Positions 16,701-26,032 of a stretch of DNA of 64,000 bases are shown here, piece by piece. The translations under genes and the position numbers were made by a program. Each line of letters starts with the position of its first letter. Position 1 is the first letter of the stretch. The DNA is from Ruixingdingia sedimenti (GTDB lineage Bacteria; Pseudomonadota; Alphaproteobacteria; Rhodobacterales; Rhodobacteraceae). The stretch lies in contig NZ_JAVKPH010000003.1 of assembly GCF_031432425.1 (NCBI RefSeq), forward strand, positions 124,001 through 188,000, read 5' to 3'. A model generated the notes under the pieces. That model was not told the origin of the DNA and did not search any database. It was given only the letters and a program-made list of their open reading frames with translations.

Positions 16701-17649
16701 GGCGTTCGTCGCGCCGGTGCCGGTCTGGCCGGTGTTTCTGGACCTGCCGCTGATGACGGGGGCAGAGGACCCGCTGGCCCCGCATCTGGCGGTGGCGGCG
16801 GTGCCCTGGCCGGGGGCGGTGGGGGTCTGGGATGCGGCGGCGGATGCGGGCTATGCGCTCAACCGCCTGATGCCTTCGCCTGCGGTCGTGGGGGTGACGG
16901 AAGGACCGCTCTGGGCCGCGAAACCGGGGCTGTGGGACCGGGGCCCGGCGCTGCGCGTGCGGCTGTTGCGCGGCGTGCTGGCGGGGGCGGACCCGGTGGC
17001 GGTGCTGGGCGGCGCGAATCTGATGGCGATCGGGGATGGGTCGTCCGACCGGTGGGAGCTGTTCCAGTTCGCCGAGGCCGTGCCGGTCGCACCCGGGCTG
17101 TGGGATCTGTCGCTGCGCCTGCGCGGGCAGGCGGGGACGGACGGGGGGATGCCGCCGGTCTGGCCCGCGGGATCGGTGGTGGTGCTGATCGACGGGGCGG
17201 TGGCGCAGATCGGCGTGCAGCCCGCGAACCGGGGGCTGGCGCGGCACTACCGCATCGGGGCGGCGGCGCGGGGCTATGACGACCCGGCGACGGTGCATCG
17301 GGTCGAGGCCTTCGCGGGCATCGGCCTGCGCCCCTATGCCCCGGCGCATCTGCGTGTGGCGCGCACGGGGGGCGCCGACCGTTTCACCTGGGTGCGGCGG
17401 ACGCGGATCGACGGCGACAGCTGGGCATCCGAGGAGGTGCCCCTGGGCGAGGCGGCGGAGAGCTATCGCATCCGGGTGCTGAAGGCGGGCGCGATCCGGC
17501 GCGAGGTCACGGTTTCGGCGCCGGAATGGACATATGGGGCCGCGATGCGCGCGGCGGACGGGATCGCCGGGCTCTGGCGGGTCGAGGTGGCACAGGTTTC
17601 CGACCGTTTCGGGCCGGGGCCGTTCACGGGGATGGATCGCAATGACTGA
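13771..17649 (+). CDS. GTA g15: baseplate megatron protein
   Basis: A 1292-residue multidomain tail-tip protein, close to the about 1300 residues of RcGTA gp15. The first 60 residues are glycine/alanine-rich and membrane-active in character (AAGAAAGAGFGGTVLGL). The middle carries the GTA TIM-barrel-like domain, roughly residues 430-730, seen in YAADWSEYFGYD and DFVGIDNYMPLSDW. A phage-tail domain with beta-rich segments follows at about 780-950. The C-terminus (EWTYGAAMRAADG) matches known family ends. It overlaps the next gene by 8 bp. No frameshift or stop is seen. Confidence 0.95.
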   Translation: MATILLSAAGAAAGAGFGGTVLGLSGAVIGRAVGATLGRVIDQRLLGAGSAPVEVGRVERFRLMGAGEGAAVPQVWGRVRLAGQVIWASRFLEDVTRSGGGKGAPKPKTTEYSYSVSLAVALCEGEIAGIGRVWADGQEVAPESLNLRVYTGTEDQLPDPKIAAVEGAGHAPAYRGIAYVVIEDLALAAYGNRVPQFSFEVMRAAGGAEALPVRAVALMPGTGEYALATTPVHYSDGPGINRSANVNTPSGTTDFATSLAQLEAEAPGVGAASVIVSWFGDDLRCGQCRIRPKVEQKAKDGVGQPWRAGGITRAQAGEIAQSSGRPVYGGTPGDESVVEAIRALRGAGKAVMFYPFVLMEQMAGNTLPDPWTGAAGQPALPWRGRITLSTAPGRAGSPDRTITAAVEAASFFGTAQVADFAIQNGRVSYSGPADWRYRRFILHYAHLCKLAGGVDAFCIGSEMRGLTQIRADGHAFPAVIALRQLAADVRAVLGPGVKIGYAADWSEYFGYDSPDGNRYFHLDPLWADDAIDFVGIDNYMPLSDWREGVDHADAGWGSIYNLDYLKANVAGGEGFDWYYASPEAEAAQIRTPITDGAHGEPWVWRVKDLRNWWALPHHDRIGGVRNAAPTAWVPRSKPIWFTELGCAAIDKGTNQPNLFLDPKSSESRLPRASSGRRDDLIQMQYLRAQADYWGDPAHNPVSPLYGGRMVDMARAFVWAWDARPFPQFPGNTDLWADGANYTRGHWLNGRMTNQPLAAVVAEICARSGVTDCDLSRLHGVVRGYVRTDTGSARSALQPLMLAYGFECLERGGVLRFQMRDGRAAAVLDPAALAVHGDLEGPLELTRAPEADVAGRVRLGFTEAEGDFEARTEEALFPDEQAFGVAQTDHPLVLTRAEGRATAERWLAEARVARDGARFALPPSLSWLGAGDVVDLPGAGRFRIDRAEAAGAVLVEAVRIEPQVYVPSDAAEERVAPKAFVAPVPVWPVFLDLPLMTGAEDPLAPHLAVAAVPWPGAVGVWDAAADAGYALNRLMPSPAVVGVTEGPLWAAKPGLWDRGPALRVRLLRGVLAGADPVAVLGGANLMAIGDGSSDRWELFQFAEAVPVAPGLWDLSLRLRGQAGTDGGMPPVWPAGSVVVLIDGAVAQIGVQPANRGLARHYRIGAAARGYDDPATVHRVEAFAGIGLRPYAPAHLRVARTGGADRFTWVRRTRIDGDSWASEEVPLGEAAESYRIRVLKAGAIRREVTVSAPEWTYGAAMRAADGIAGLWRVEVAQVSDRFGPGPFTGMDRND

Positions 17650-19234
17650 GACGACGCAACTGGGGTTGCCGCTGCTGCTGCCTTCGCAGGCGCAGAAGCA
17701 TGTGACGGTGAACGAGGCGCTGGCGCGGCTCGACGGGCTGGTGCAGGCGGTGGTGGCGGACCGGGTGCTGACCGCGCCGCCCGCCGACCCGGCGGAGGGC
17801 GAGGCCCATATCGTCGCCGGCCCCGCCCCGACCGGAGACTGGGAGGGGTGGGAGGGCGACGTCGCCGTCCGGGCCAACGGCGCCTGGCTGCGGCTGGTGG
17901 CGCGGGCCGGCTGGCGGGTCTGGTCGCTGGCCGAGGGGACGGTGCTGGTGCGCACCGGCGCGGGCTGGCAGCGGTTGCAGGATGCGCTGGGGCTGGTGGA
18001 TGCCGATGCGCTGGCCGCGGGCGGGGTGGAACGGCTGGGGATCAACGCCGCGGCGGATGCCACCAACGGCTTCGTCTTTCGCGGCACCAATGCGCTGCTG
18101 CATTCAGATGGCTCCATCGACGCGACGCTGAACAAGGCGGCGCCCGGGGGCGATGCCAGCCTGTCGTTCAAGACCGGCTGGTCGGCGCGCGCGCTGCTGG
18201 GCCTGCTGGCGGGCGAGGATTTCAGCATCAAGGTCTCGGCCGATGGCGCGAGCTATGCCGAGGCGCTGCGCATCGCCGCCGCCACCGGGGCGGTGACGCT
18301 GGGGCAGGGCGCGCGGGTTGCCGGGGGCGGGGCGGCGGAACCGGGGCTGGCCTTTGCCGGCGACACCGACACCGGCCTGACCAATCCCGGCGCCAATCAG
18401 CTGGGGCTGGTGGCGGGCGGGGTGCAGCGGGCGGTGCTGGGCGCCGCGGGGCTGAACCTTGGCGTGCCGCTGACGGGGACGGCGGTGGTTTCGGGGGCGG
18501 CCGACGCCACGGCGGGGCGGGTGCTGACCACGGGGTACATGGGGCTGGGCGGCATCGCGCCGCTGATCGGCAATGCGGCGGTGACGGACAACAGCCTGAC
18601 GCCGGGCACCTGGCGGTTCGACAGTTCGGGCGGTTCGTCGGGCGGGCCGGCGGTCGGGGGGGTCGTCCGGGGGTTCCTGATCCACAACCGCCGGGCGGCG
18701 GGCGGGGGCGAGGTGCAGGTGCTGGTCGTCGAATCGGCGGGGCAGTTGCCGGCGGGCAGCATCCTGACGCGCAGCCGGGTCAGCGCCGGCTGGTCCGAAT
18801 GGGCGATGGGCTATGGACAGGCCAATATCGTCGGCACCGTCAGCCAGACCGGGGGCCTGCCCACGGGCCGGCTGATCGAGCGGGGGGCGAATGCCAACGG
18901 ATCCTATATCCGCTGGGCGGACGGGACGCAGACCTGCTGGCACAGGCTGCCCCTGGGCAGCATCGCCGCGCAGGGGGCGGGGACCTGGGCGAACCCCTAC
19001 CGCACCGCATCGACGGCGGCCTGGACCTTTCCGGTGGCCTTTTCCGCCGCGCCGCAGGTGACGGGCCGGGCGATCCCGCCCGCGGGGGCCGACGATGCCC
19101 GCCGCCGGGCCGCCTTTGCCAGTGCGGCGGCGGATGCGGCGGCGGTCTATCAGGTGCAGGCGGTGCGGCTGGGCGACAGCGCCGCGGCGGATATGTTCGA
19201 GGCCGACCTGATCGCGGTCGGCCGCTGGTACTGA
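17642..19234 (+). CDS. DUF2793 protein with tail-fibre-like C-terminus (GTA-associated)
   Basis: A 530-residue protein starting 8 bp inside the end of g15. The first 90 residues are the DUF2793 domain (QLGLPLLLPSQAQKHVTVNE, then the DWEGWEGDVAVRANGAW segment). The middle (about 150-330) is glycine/alanine-rich and repetitive, like a fibre shaft (DTDTGLTNPGANQLGLVAGG). The C-terminus contains GWSEWAMGYG and SYIRWADGTQTCWHR, which resemble receptor-binding ends of phage fibres. It probably decorates the GTA particle or helps it bind recipients. Its function is not proven; co-expression with g15 is likely because of the overlap. Confidence 0.82.
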   Translation: MTETTQLGLPLLLPSQAQKHVTVNEALARLDGLVQAVVADRVLTAPPADPAEGEAHIVAGPAPTGDWEGWEGDVAVRANGAWLRLVARAGWRVWSLAEGTVLVRTGAGWQRLQDALGLVDADALAAGGVERLGINAAADATNGFVFRGTNALLHSDGSIDATLNKAAPGGDASLSFKTGWSARALLGLLAGEDFSIKVSADGASYAEALRIAAATGAVTLGQGARVAGGGAAEPGLAFAGDTDTGLTNPGANQLGLVAGGVQRAVLGAAGLNLGVPLTGTAVVSGAADATAGRVLTTGYMGLGGIAPLIGNAAVTDNSLTPGTWRFDSSGGSSGGPAVGGVVRGFLIHNRRAAGGGEVQVLVVESAGQLPAGSILTRSRVSAGWSEWAMGYGQANIVGTVSQTGGLPTGRLIERGANANGSYIRWADGTQTCWHRLPLGSIAAQGAGTWANPYRTASTAAWTFPVAFSAAPQVTGRAIPPAGADDARRRAAFASAAADAAAVYQVQAVRLGDSAAADMFEADLIAVGRWY

Positions 19235-19245
19235 GGGAGGACGGA

Positions 19246-19569
19246 ATGCGGATCACACTGGCACCACAGCGCAGCGACGACCGGCTGGACCTGCACCGGG
19301 CGGGCGATGTGCTGACGATCAACGGCACCGCGCATGATTTCGGCGCGCTGGCCGAGGGCGCGGTCCTGCCGCGCGCGGCGGTGGGTTGCGACAGTCTGGT
19401 ATCGGACGTGACGCGGCAGGGGGGCGTGATCTGCCTGACGCTGATCCTGCCGCACGGGGCGGTTGCGCCCGAGGCGACGCTGTTCCCCGCACCGCTGGAG
19501 ATCGCCGCCGACGGCCCCGTCGCGCTGCCGCCCTACGAGGCCGCGCCGGAGGCCGGGCCCGACCCCTGA
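19246..19569 (+). CDS. Small GTA-associated hypothetical protein
   Basis: A 107-residue protein with no motif I can name. It begins MRITLAPQRSDDRLDLHRAG and is predicted to be mostly beta strand with a proline-rich end. It starts 11 bp after the DUF2793/fibre gene with a clear ribosome site (GGGAGGACGG), so it is co-expressed with it. It may be a fibre-assembly or fibre-associated factor, judged only from position. After it the GTA block ends and cysE begins. Confidence 0.7.
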   Translation: MRITLAPQRSDDRLDLHRAGDVLTINGTAHDFGALAEGAVLPRAAVGCDSLVSDVTRQGGVICLTLILPHGAVAPEATLFPAPLEIAADGPVALPPYEAAPEAGPDP

Positions 19570-19656
19570 CGCGCGGCGATTTGCGCGTGCGCCTCTTGGC
19601 CCGTGACATGGCGATGCTATCTGATAAAATCGGTGGCGAAGATACGGGAGAACGGC

Positions 19657-20466
19657 ATGGGCGAGACCAGGATCAAGATCACGGCCGTCGACCCGGTATG
19701 GGACCGGATCCGCCTCGATGCGGAAGAATCCGTGCGCAACGAGCCGCTTCTGGGCGGGCTCATCCATGGCAGCCTGCTGCACCATCCGACGATGGAACGG
19801 GCGCTGGCCTTCCGGTTCTCGATGAAGCTCGCCTCGGGCGAGATGAGCGAGCAGATCCTGCGCGAGATCGCGGACGAAGCCTATGCCGACGACGAATCCC
19901 TGGGGCAGGCGGCGCGGGCCGATCTGGTCGCGGTCTATGAACGCGATCCGGCCTGCCACCGGATGATCCAGCCGATCCTGTTCTTCAAGGGCTATCAGGC
20001 GGTCCAGGCCTACCGCGTCGCGCATTGGCTGTGGCGGCGGGGGCGGCGGGACATGGCCTATTTCGTGCAGATGCGCATGTCGGAACTGTTCGGTGTGGAC
20101 ATCCATCCGGCCGCGCGGGTGGGCAGGGGGATCATGATCGACCATGCCCATGCCGTCGTCATCGGGGAAACCGCGGTGGTGGGCGACAATGTGTCGATGC
20201 TGCATTCGGTGACGCTCGGCGGGACCGGCAAGGAGGATGGCGACCGCCATCCCAAGATCGGCAATGGCGTGCTGATCGGGGCGGGGGCGAAGGTTCTGGG
20301 CAATATCCGTGTGGGCGAATGTTCCCGCATCGCCGCCGGGTCGGTGGTGCTGTCGGACGTGCCGCGCTGCACCACGGTGGCGGGGGTGCCCGCGCGGGTG
20401 GTGGGCGAGGCGGGGTGTTCGCAGCCCTCGGTCACGATGGACCACCGGCTGGACGGGGCGGTCTGA
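19657..20466 (+). CDS. cysE: Serine O-acetyltransferase
   Basis: A 269-residue acetyl-CoA-dependent serine acetyltransferase, the first committed step of cysteine synthesis. The helical N-terminal domain (PLLGGLIHGSLLHHPTMERA) is followed by the left-handed beta-helix with hexapeptide repeats (DIHPAARVGRGIMIDHAH, VIGETAVVGDNV, TLGGTGK, KVLGNIRVGE). I chose ATG 19657 (MGETRIK) with CGGGAGA before it; the longer frame from 19603 has no such support. The length is close to E. coli CysE (273). Its place directly after the GTA block is the standard flank in this order. Confidence 0.97.
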   Translation: MGETRIKITAVDPVWDRIRLDAEESVRNEPLLGGLIHGSLLHHPTMERALAFRFSMKLASGEMSEQILREIADEAYADDESLGQAARADLVAVYERDPACHRMIQPILFFKGYQAVQAYRVAHWLWRRGRRDMAYFVQMRMSELFGVDIHPAARVGRGIMIDHAHAVVIGETAVVGDNVSMLHSVTLGGTGKEDGDRHPKIGNGVLIGAGAKVLGNIRVGECSRIAAGSVVLSDVPRCTTVAGVPARVVGEAGCSQPSVTMDHRLDGAV

Positions 20467-20485
20467 GCCTGGCGCAGCAGACATG

Positions 20486-20515
20486 AAAACGCCCGGCGGG
20501 GGACCGCCGGGCGTT
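20486..20515. terminator. Bidirectional terminator between cysE and ilvN
   Basis: A perfect 12-bp stem (20488-20499 with 20504-20515) with a 4-nt loop lies between the two convergent stops. A run of A at 20486-20489 gives a U-tract on the minus strand, so it works best for ilvBN. Confidence 0.85.
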
Positions 20516-20533
20516 GTGCATTGCGGGTGCGTG

Positions 20534-21094
20534 TCAGACGCCGCGGGCCAGCGCCGCAACGCCGGTGCGCGCAACCTCGGCCAGGCCGAGGGGGCGCATG
20601 AGGTCGGCGAAGGCGTCGATCTTTTCCGGGGTGCCGGTGATTTCGAACACGAAGCTTTCCAGCGTCGAATCGACGACATTGGCGCGGAAGATCTCTGCCA
20701 GCCGCAGCGCCTCGATCCGCGCCTCGCCCTTGCCGGCGACCTTGAGCAGGCCCAGTTCGCGCTGCACGGCGGGGCCTTCGACCGTCAGGTCGTGGACGTC
20801 GTGCACCGGGACCATGCGGGCGAGCTGCGCCTTGATCTGTTCGATCACCTGCGGGGTGCCGGTGGTGACGATGGTGATGCGCGAGCGGTGGCCCTTGTGG
20901 TCCACCTCGGCCACCGTCAGGCTGTCGATGTTGTAGCCGCGGCCCGAGAACAGGCCGATGACGCGGGCGAGAACGCCGCTTTCGTTGTCGACCACCACCG
21001 CGAGGGTGTGGCTTTCGATCACCTCGGCATGCGGATCGCGCAGGTCGTAGGCGGAGTGGCTCGACGAGCCCTTCTGGATGTTGAGCGGGGACAT
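20534..21094 (-). CDS. ilvN: Acetolactate synthase small (regulatory) subunit
   Basis: A 186-residue IlvH/IlvN-type regulatory subunit that stimulates the catalytic subunit and confers valine feedback. The ACT domain (HTLAVVVDNESGVLARVIGL, then GYNIDSLTV) covers about residues 29-100, and the C-terminal ALS_ss domain follows to the end (RLAEIFRANVVDSTLESFVF). It lies 56 bp after ilvB on the same strand and shares its promoter and attenuator. Confidence 0.96.
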   Translation of the reverse strand: MSPLNIQKGSSSHSAYDLRDPHAEVIESHTLAVVVDNESGVLARVIGLFSGRGYNIDSLTVAEVDHKGHRSRITIVTTGTPQVIEQIKAQLARMVPVHDVHDLTVEGPAVQRELGLLKVAGKGEARIEALRLAEIFRANVVDSTLESFVFEITGTPEKIDAFADLMRPLGLAEVARTGVAALARGV

Positions 21095-21150
21095 GGGCGG
21101 CCTCTGGCTGCGTGTGGGGGCCGCCCCGGGCGGGGGCGGCCGGTGTCGGG

Positions 21151-22908
<1,758 letters not shown>

Positions 22909-22937
22909 TCGCTCCGTCTCGCGCGCGTCTGCGCAAC

Positions 22938-22963
22938 AAAAAGCCCCCGAGGCTGTCGGGGGC
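22938..22963 (-). terminator. ilvBN attenuator terminator
   Basis: On the minus strand a perfect 8-bp stem GCCCCCGA/TCGGGGGC with a 5-nt loop is followed by TTTTT, 30 bp before the ilvB start and just after the leader peptide. A competing pairing is available: GGCGCATG in the leader peptide region (22999-23006) is fully complementary to CATGCGCC (22961-22968). That pairing takes up the 5' base of the terminator stem and so acts as an antiterminator. Confidence 0.85.
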
Positions 22964-22989
22964 GCATGAGGGGGGATTTGGGTAGCCCG

Positions 22990-23040
22990 TTACCGGCCCA
23001 TGCGCCATTTCCCGATAATAAGTACGATGCGCTGCATCAT
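22990..23040 (-). CDS. ilvL: ilvBN leader peptide
   Basis: A 16-codon open frame, MMQRIVLIIGKWRMGR, with a run of branched-chain codons (Ile-Val-Leu-Ile-Ile). The ribosome site AAAGGGG lies about 7 bases before the first ATG. It sits between the promoter and the attenuator hairpin. Ribosome stalling at the Ile/Val/Leu codons when their tRNAs are uncharged would favour the antiterminator. This is the classical logic of branched-chain operons, inferred here from the layout. Confidence 0.85.
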   Translation of the reverse strand: MMQRIVLIIGKWRMGR

Positions 23041-23065
23041 CGGACATCCCCTTTGTGCCGGCTGG

Positions 23066-23094
23066 ACAATATTGCCGCCGATTTTCGCCGTCAA
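23066..23094 (-). promoter_or_regulatory. ilvBN promoter
   Basis: TTGACG (23089-23094) and TATTGT (23066-23071) on the minus strand are exactly 17 bp apart. Transcription would begin near 23059 and give a leader RNA of about 150 nt that contains the leader peptide and the attenuator. Confidence 0.75.
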
Positions 23095-23161
23095 CCGCCT
23101 ATCGGGGAAAAAAGTGTCGCAGCCTGCGTCCGGCGGGACTTTTTATTTCGCAATACGGCGT

Positions 23162-24082
23162 TCAGACGGCGGCCATGGTGACGGTATAGGCGGCGTAGAG
23201 CGCAAGGAATCCCGCGCCCGCCAGCCGCCCCAGGCCGCCCCGCCACCACAGCATCCCGGCCAGCAGCAGTGTCACCGCGATCATAACCGGCAGGTCGAGC
23301 GCGAGGAACCGCGTCTCGACCGGGATCGGCTGTACGAGCGCCGTCAGGCCGAGGATCGCGAGGATGTTGAAGATGTTCGAGCCGACGACATTGCCGAGCG
23401 CGATGTCCCGGTGCCCGCGCAGCGCCGCGGTGATCGAGGTCGCGAGTTCGGGCAGCGAGGTGCCGACGGCGACGATGGTCAGGCCGATCACCGCCTCGGA
23501 CAGGCCGAAGGTGCGGGCGATGTCGGTCGCGCTGTCGACCAGAAGCCGCGCCCCCACCATCAGCACGACCAGCCCCCCGAGCGTCAGCGCGAGCGACAGG
23601 CCGAGCGCCGGCGGCGGCGCATCGTCGGCGGCGGGCCGGGCAGAGCCGACGCGGCGCAGCGCAAGGCCGATGTAGACGAGGATCCCGGCGAACAGCAGCG
23701 CCCCCTCGGCCCGGCCGACCGCGCCCGACCAGAAGACAGGCACGCAGGCCAGCGCCGCCGCCAGCATCCAGCCGAGGTCGCCGCGCAGCGACCGGAACTG
23801 GGCGGCCATCGGCCCGACGGCAGCCGAAAGCCCCAGGATCAGCAGGATATTGGCGATGTTGGACCCCACGACATTGCCGATGGCGATGCCCGGAATGCCC
23901 GCCAGCGCCGCCTGCACCGACACCAGCAGTTCGGGCGTGGAGGTGCCGAAGCCCACGATGGTCAGGCCGATCACCATCGGCGGCACATGATAGCGCCGCG
24001 CGATGCCCGATGCCCCCCGCACCAGCCACTCGCCGCCGAAGAACAGGCCGACGAGGCCGAGCAGGAACAGAAGATAGGTCAT
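23162..24082 (-). CDS. Calcium/sodium antiporter (CaCA family)
   Basis: A 306-residue inner-membrane cation exchanger of the YrbG type with about ten hydrophobic segments. The two alpha-repeat motifs are visible: GFGTSTPELLVS with GNVVGSNIANILLILG in the first half, and AVGTSLPELATS with GNVVGSNIFNILAILG in the second. The duplicated acidic residues bind the ions. I chose ATG 24082 (MTYLLFLLGLVGL), which begins directly at the first transmembrane helix. The longer upstream frame is not membrane-like. Confidence 0.93.
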   Translation of the reverse strand: MTYLLFLLGLVGLFFGGEWLVRGASGIARRYHVPPMVIGLTIVGFGTSTPELLVSVQAALAGIPGIAIGNVVGSNIANILLILGLSAAVGPMAAQFRSLRGDLGWMLAAALACVPVFWSGAVGRAEGALLFAGILVYIGLALRRVGSARPAADDAPPPALGLSLALTLGGLVVLMVGARLLVDSATDIARTFGLSEAVIGLTIVAVGTSLPELATSITAALRGHRDIALGNVVGSNIFNILAILGLTALVQPIPVETRFLALDLPVMIAVTLLLAGMLWWRGGLGRLAGAGFLALYAAYTVTMAAV

Positions 24083-24180
24083 CGCGTATCCTTCGACCGG
24101 GGTCCGGGGACAGATGTGATCGAAGCGGGCGGGCGCAAGGGGGCGGGTGCGATTTTCCGGGCCGGTGATGCGGCGGTGCC

Positions 24181-24570
24181 CTACTGCGGCGCGTAGCAGA
24201 CGGCGTTGAGCTTGTTGCCGTCGGGGTCGCGCACGTAGCCGGCGTAGAAATGCGGCCCATATTGCGGGCGCGGGCCGGGGGCGCCTTCGTCGGTGCCGCC
24301 TGCCGCCAGCGCCGCGGCGTGGAAGGCATCGACCGCGGTGCGGGTGGGGGCGAGGAAGGATACCATCGTGCCGTTTCCGGCCGTCGCGGGCCCACCGTCG
24401 AAGGGCAGCGTCACCCATAGATGCGGCCCCGGATCGTCCACCCCCCAGGCGGCGGACCGGCCGTCGTCCATATCCGCCACCCGTTGGTGGCCCAGGGTCG
24501 CCATCACCGCATCGTAGAAGGCCCGCGCCCGGGCGATGTCGTTCGTGCCGAGGCTGACATAGCTGAACAT
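24181..24570 (-). CDS. VOC (glyoxalase/bleomycin-resistance-like) family protein
   Basis: A 129-residue single-domain vicinal-oxygen-chelate protein. The fold opens with FSYVSLGTNDIARARAFYDA and closes with YAGYVRDPDGNKLNAVCY, the usual last strand. These proteins bind a metal and act in diverse reactions such as isomerisation or thiol detoxification. No specific substrate can be read from the sequence. It lies 9 bp after the bpt stop on the same strand, so the two may be transcribed together. Confidence 0.88.
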   Translation of the reverse strand: MFSYVSLGTNDIARARAFYDAVMATLGHQRVADMDDGRSAAWGVDDPGPHLWVTLPFDGGPATAGNGTMVSFLAPTRTAVDAFHAAALAAGGTDEGAPGPRPQYGPHFYAGYVRDPDGNKLNAVCYAPQ

Positions 24571-24579
24571 CCCCGGGTC

Positions 24580-25413
24580 CTACCGCCCCGTCATCCCGTC
24601 GGGCAGGCTGATCCGCGCCACCTGTTCGGCGATGGGATCGACCGACAGGGGATGCAGGCTCGAATCATGGTCCGAGGGCGTGCCGATCGGCTGCCAGCGG
24701 CCGCCCTTGTAGATTTCCAGCGCGTCGAACTGGGCCTTGTAGCCCATCTTGCGGCTGCCGGGCACCCAGTAGCCGAGGTAGACGTAAGGCAGCCCCGCCT
24801 CGCGCGCGATGGCGATATGGTCGAGGATGATCCAGGTGCCGAGCGACAGATGGGTGCGGTCGGGATCGTAGAAGGAATAGACCATCGACAACCCGTCATC
24901 GAGGATGTCGGTCAGGCAGACCGCGATCAGCGGCCGGCCATGTTCGCCGGGCTCCGCCGGCCGGGTATATTCCACCACGCGCGAACGGATCGGGGTTTCC
25001 TCGATCATCGCCGAAAACTCGAACACATCCATGTCGGCCATGCCGCCGTCGGAATGCCGGCTGTCGAGATAGCGGCGGAACAGCGCGAACTGTTCTTCGG
25101 TCGCCCAGGGGCTGGTGGCGTTGCGGCGCAGCGCGGCGTTGCGGCGCAGGGTGCGGCGCTGTGTGCGGCTCGGCGTGAAATCGGCCACCCGGATGCGGGC
25201 CGACAGGCAGGCCGAACATTCCGCGCAGGAGGGACGGTAGAGCACGTTCTGGCTACGCCGGAAGCCCTGTTTCGACAGCGCGTCGTTCAGCCGTTCGGCC
25301 TGGTCGCCTTGCAGCGCAGTGAACAGCTTGCGCTCCATCCGCCCGTCGAGATACGGGCAGGGCTGCGGTGCCGTCACGTAGAATTGCGGCACGATGGGCA
25401 GGGTATGGCGCAT
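24580..25413 (-). CDS. bpt: Aspartate/glutamate leucyltransferase (Bpt/Ate family)
   Basis: A 277-residue N-end-rule enzyme that adds Leu (or Arg) from charged tRNA to N-terminal Asp or Glu and so marks proteins for ClpAP. The conserved cysteine cluster PSCAECSACLSAR is at residues 61-73. The C-terminal GCN5-like part shows SLGTWIILDHIAIAR, YVYLGYWVPGSRKMGYKAQF and the GxW end. I chose ATG 25413 (MRHTLPIVPQFYVTAP), typical of the family; ten extra codons are open upstream. Confidence 0.94.
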   Translation of the reverse strand: MRHTLPIVPQFYVTAPQPCPYLDGRMERKLFTALQGDQAERLNDALSKQGFRRSQNVLYRPSCAECSACLSARIRVADFTPSRTQRRTLRRNAALRRNATSPWATEEQFALFRRYLDSRHSDGGMADMDVFEFSAMIEETPIRSRVVEYTRPAEPGEHGRPLIAVCLTDILDDGLSMVYSFYDPDRTHLSLGTWIILDHIAIAREAGLPYVYLGYWVPGSRKMGYKAQFDALEIYKGGRWQPIGTPSDHDSSLHPLSVDPIAEQVARISLPDGMTGR

Positions 25414-25492
25414 GCGGGGTCCGTCGAAACATCCGGCGGGCACGCTAGCAAACCTTGCCCGTCCGCGCCAAGCGGCTTTTTGCCCCGGCGGC

Positions 25493-25945
25493 TCAGGCGG
25501 TGTCGGCCGGGCGGTTGATTGCCGCCGTGCCGAGAACCATGTCGGTCAGCCCCTGCGCCCGCGCGCCCGTCAGCATCAGCACCACCGACACGATCTGCGG
25601 CAGCACGAACCCCATCGACAGCGCAAAGCCGAGCGTATGGGCCAGCGCGAGGCCCAGGTCGAACGGCCGCCCCCGGGCGTCGCGGAGCTCGATCGCCATC
25701 AGGCGCATGCCCGGTGTGGCCGACCGGCGGGCAATCGTGACGGTGCGGTAGGCGAAGTTCACCACCAGATAGAGCGCGGGCAGGTAGAAGACCGCGGTGA
25801 AGGCGGTGAAGGGGATCAGCACCACCGTCAGAAGCCCGGTCAGAAGCGTATCCACCCCCCAGGCGATCAGCCGCTTGGTGGGCACGCCGGCGTAGAAACC
25901 GGGCTGGAGGTCGGGGTCGGGCAGGCCGGGCGTGGGCTGGAACAC
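25493..25945 (-). CDS. RDD family membrane protein
   Basis: A 150-residue integral membrane protein with three hydrophobic segments, at about residues 34-52, 52-68 and 105-125. The RDD pattern is present: an early Arg with AWGVD at about residues 25-32 (KRLIAWGVDTLL) and the conserved SATPGMRLMAIELRDARG loop. The function of RDD proteins is not well known; some are linked to ion exchange. It stands between bpt and the DUF2852 gene, all on the minus strand. Confidence 0.85.
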   Translation of the reverse strand: MFQPTPGLPDPDLQPGFYAGVPTKRLIAWGVDTLLTGLLTVVLIPFTAFTAVFYLPALYLVVNFAYRTVTIARRSATPGMRLMAIELRDARGRPFDLGLALAHTLGFALSMGFVLPQIVSVVLMLTGARAQGLTDMVLGTAAINRPADTA

Positions 25946-26032
25946 GGGTCACTCCGCAGGCAGGACGGGGCAGGCAGGACGGGCGGCGCGCGCGGCGCCG
26001 CCCGGTCGTCGTCGGGTCGTTCTTCGGGCCGA

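Noticed and set aside
13261..18231. A 1656-codon open frame on the minus strand
   Set aside because: It is the antisense shadow of GTA g14, g15 and the fibre gene. The content is Arg/Pro/His-rich, as expected for a high-GC mirror frame, and shows no domain.
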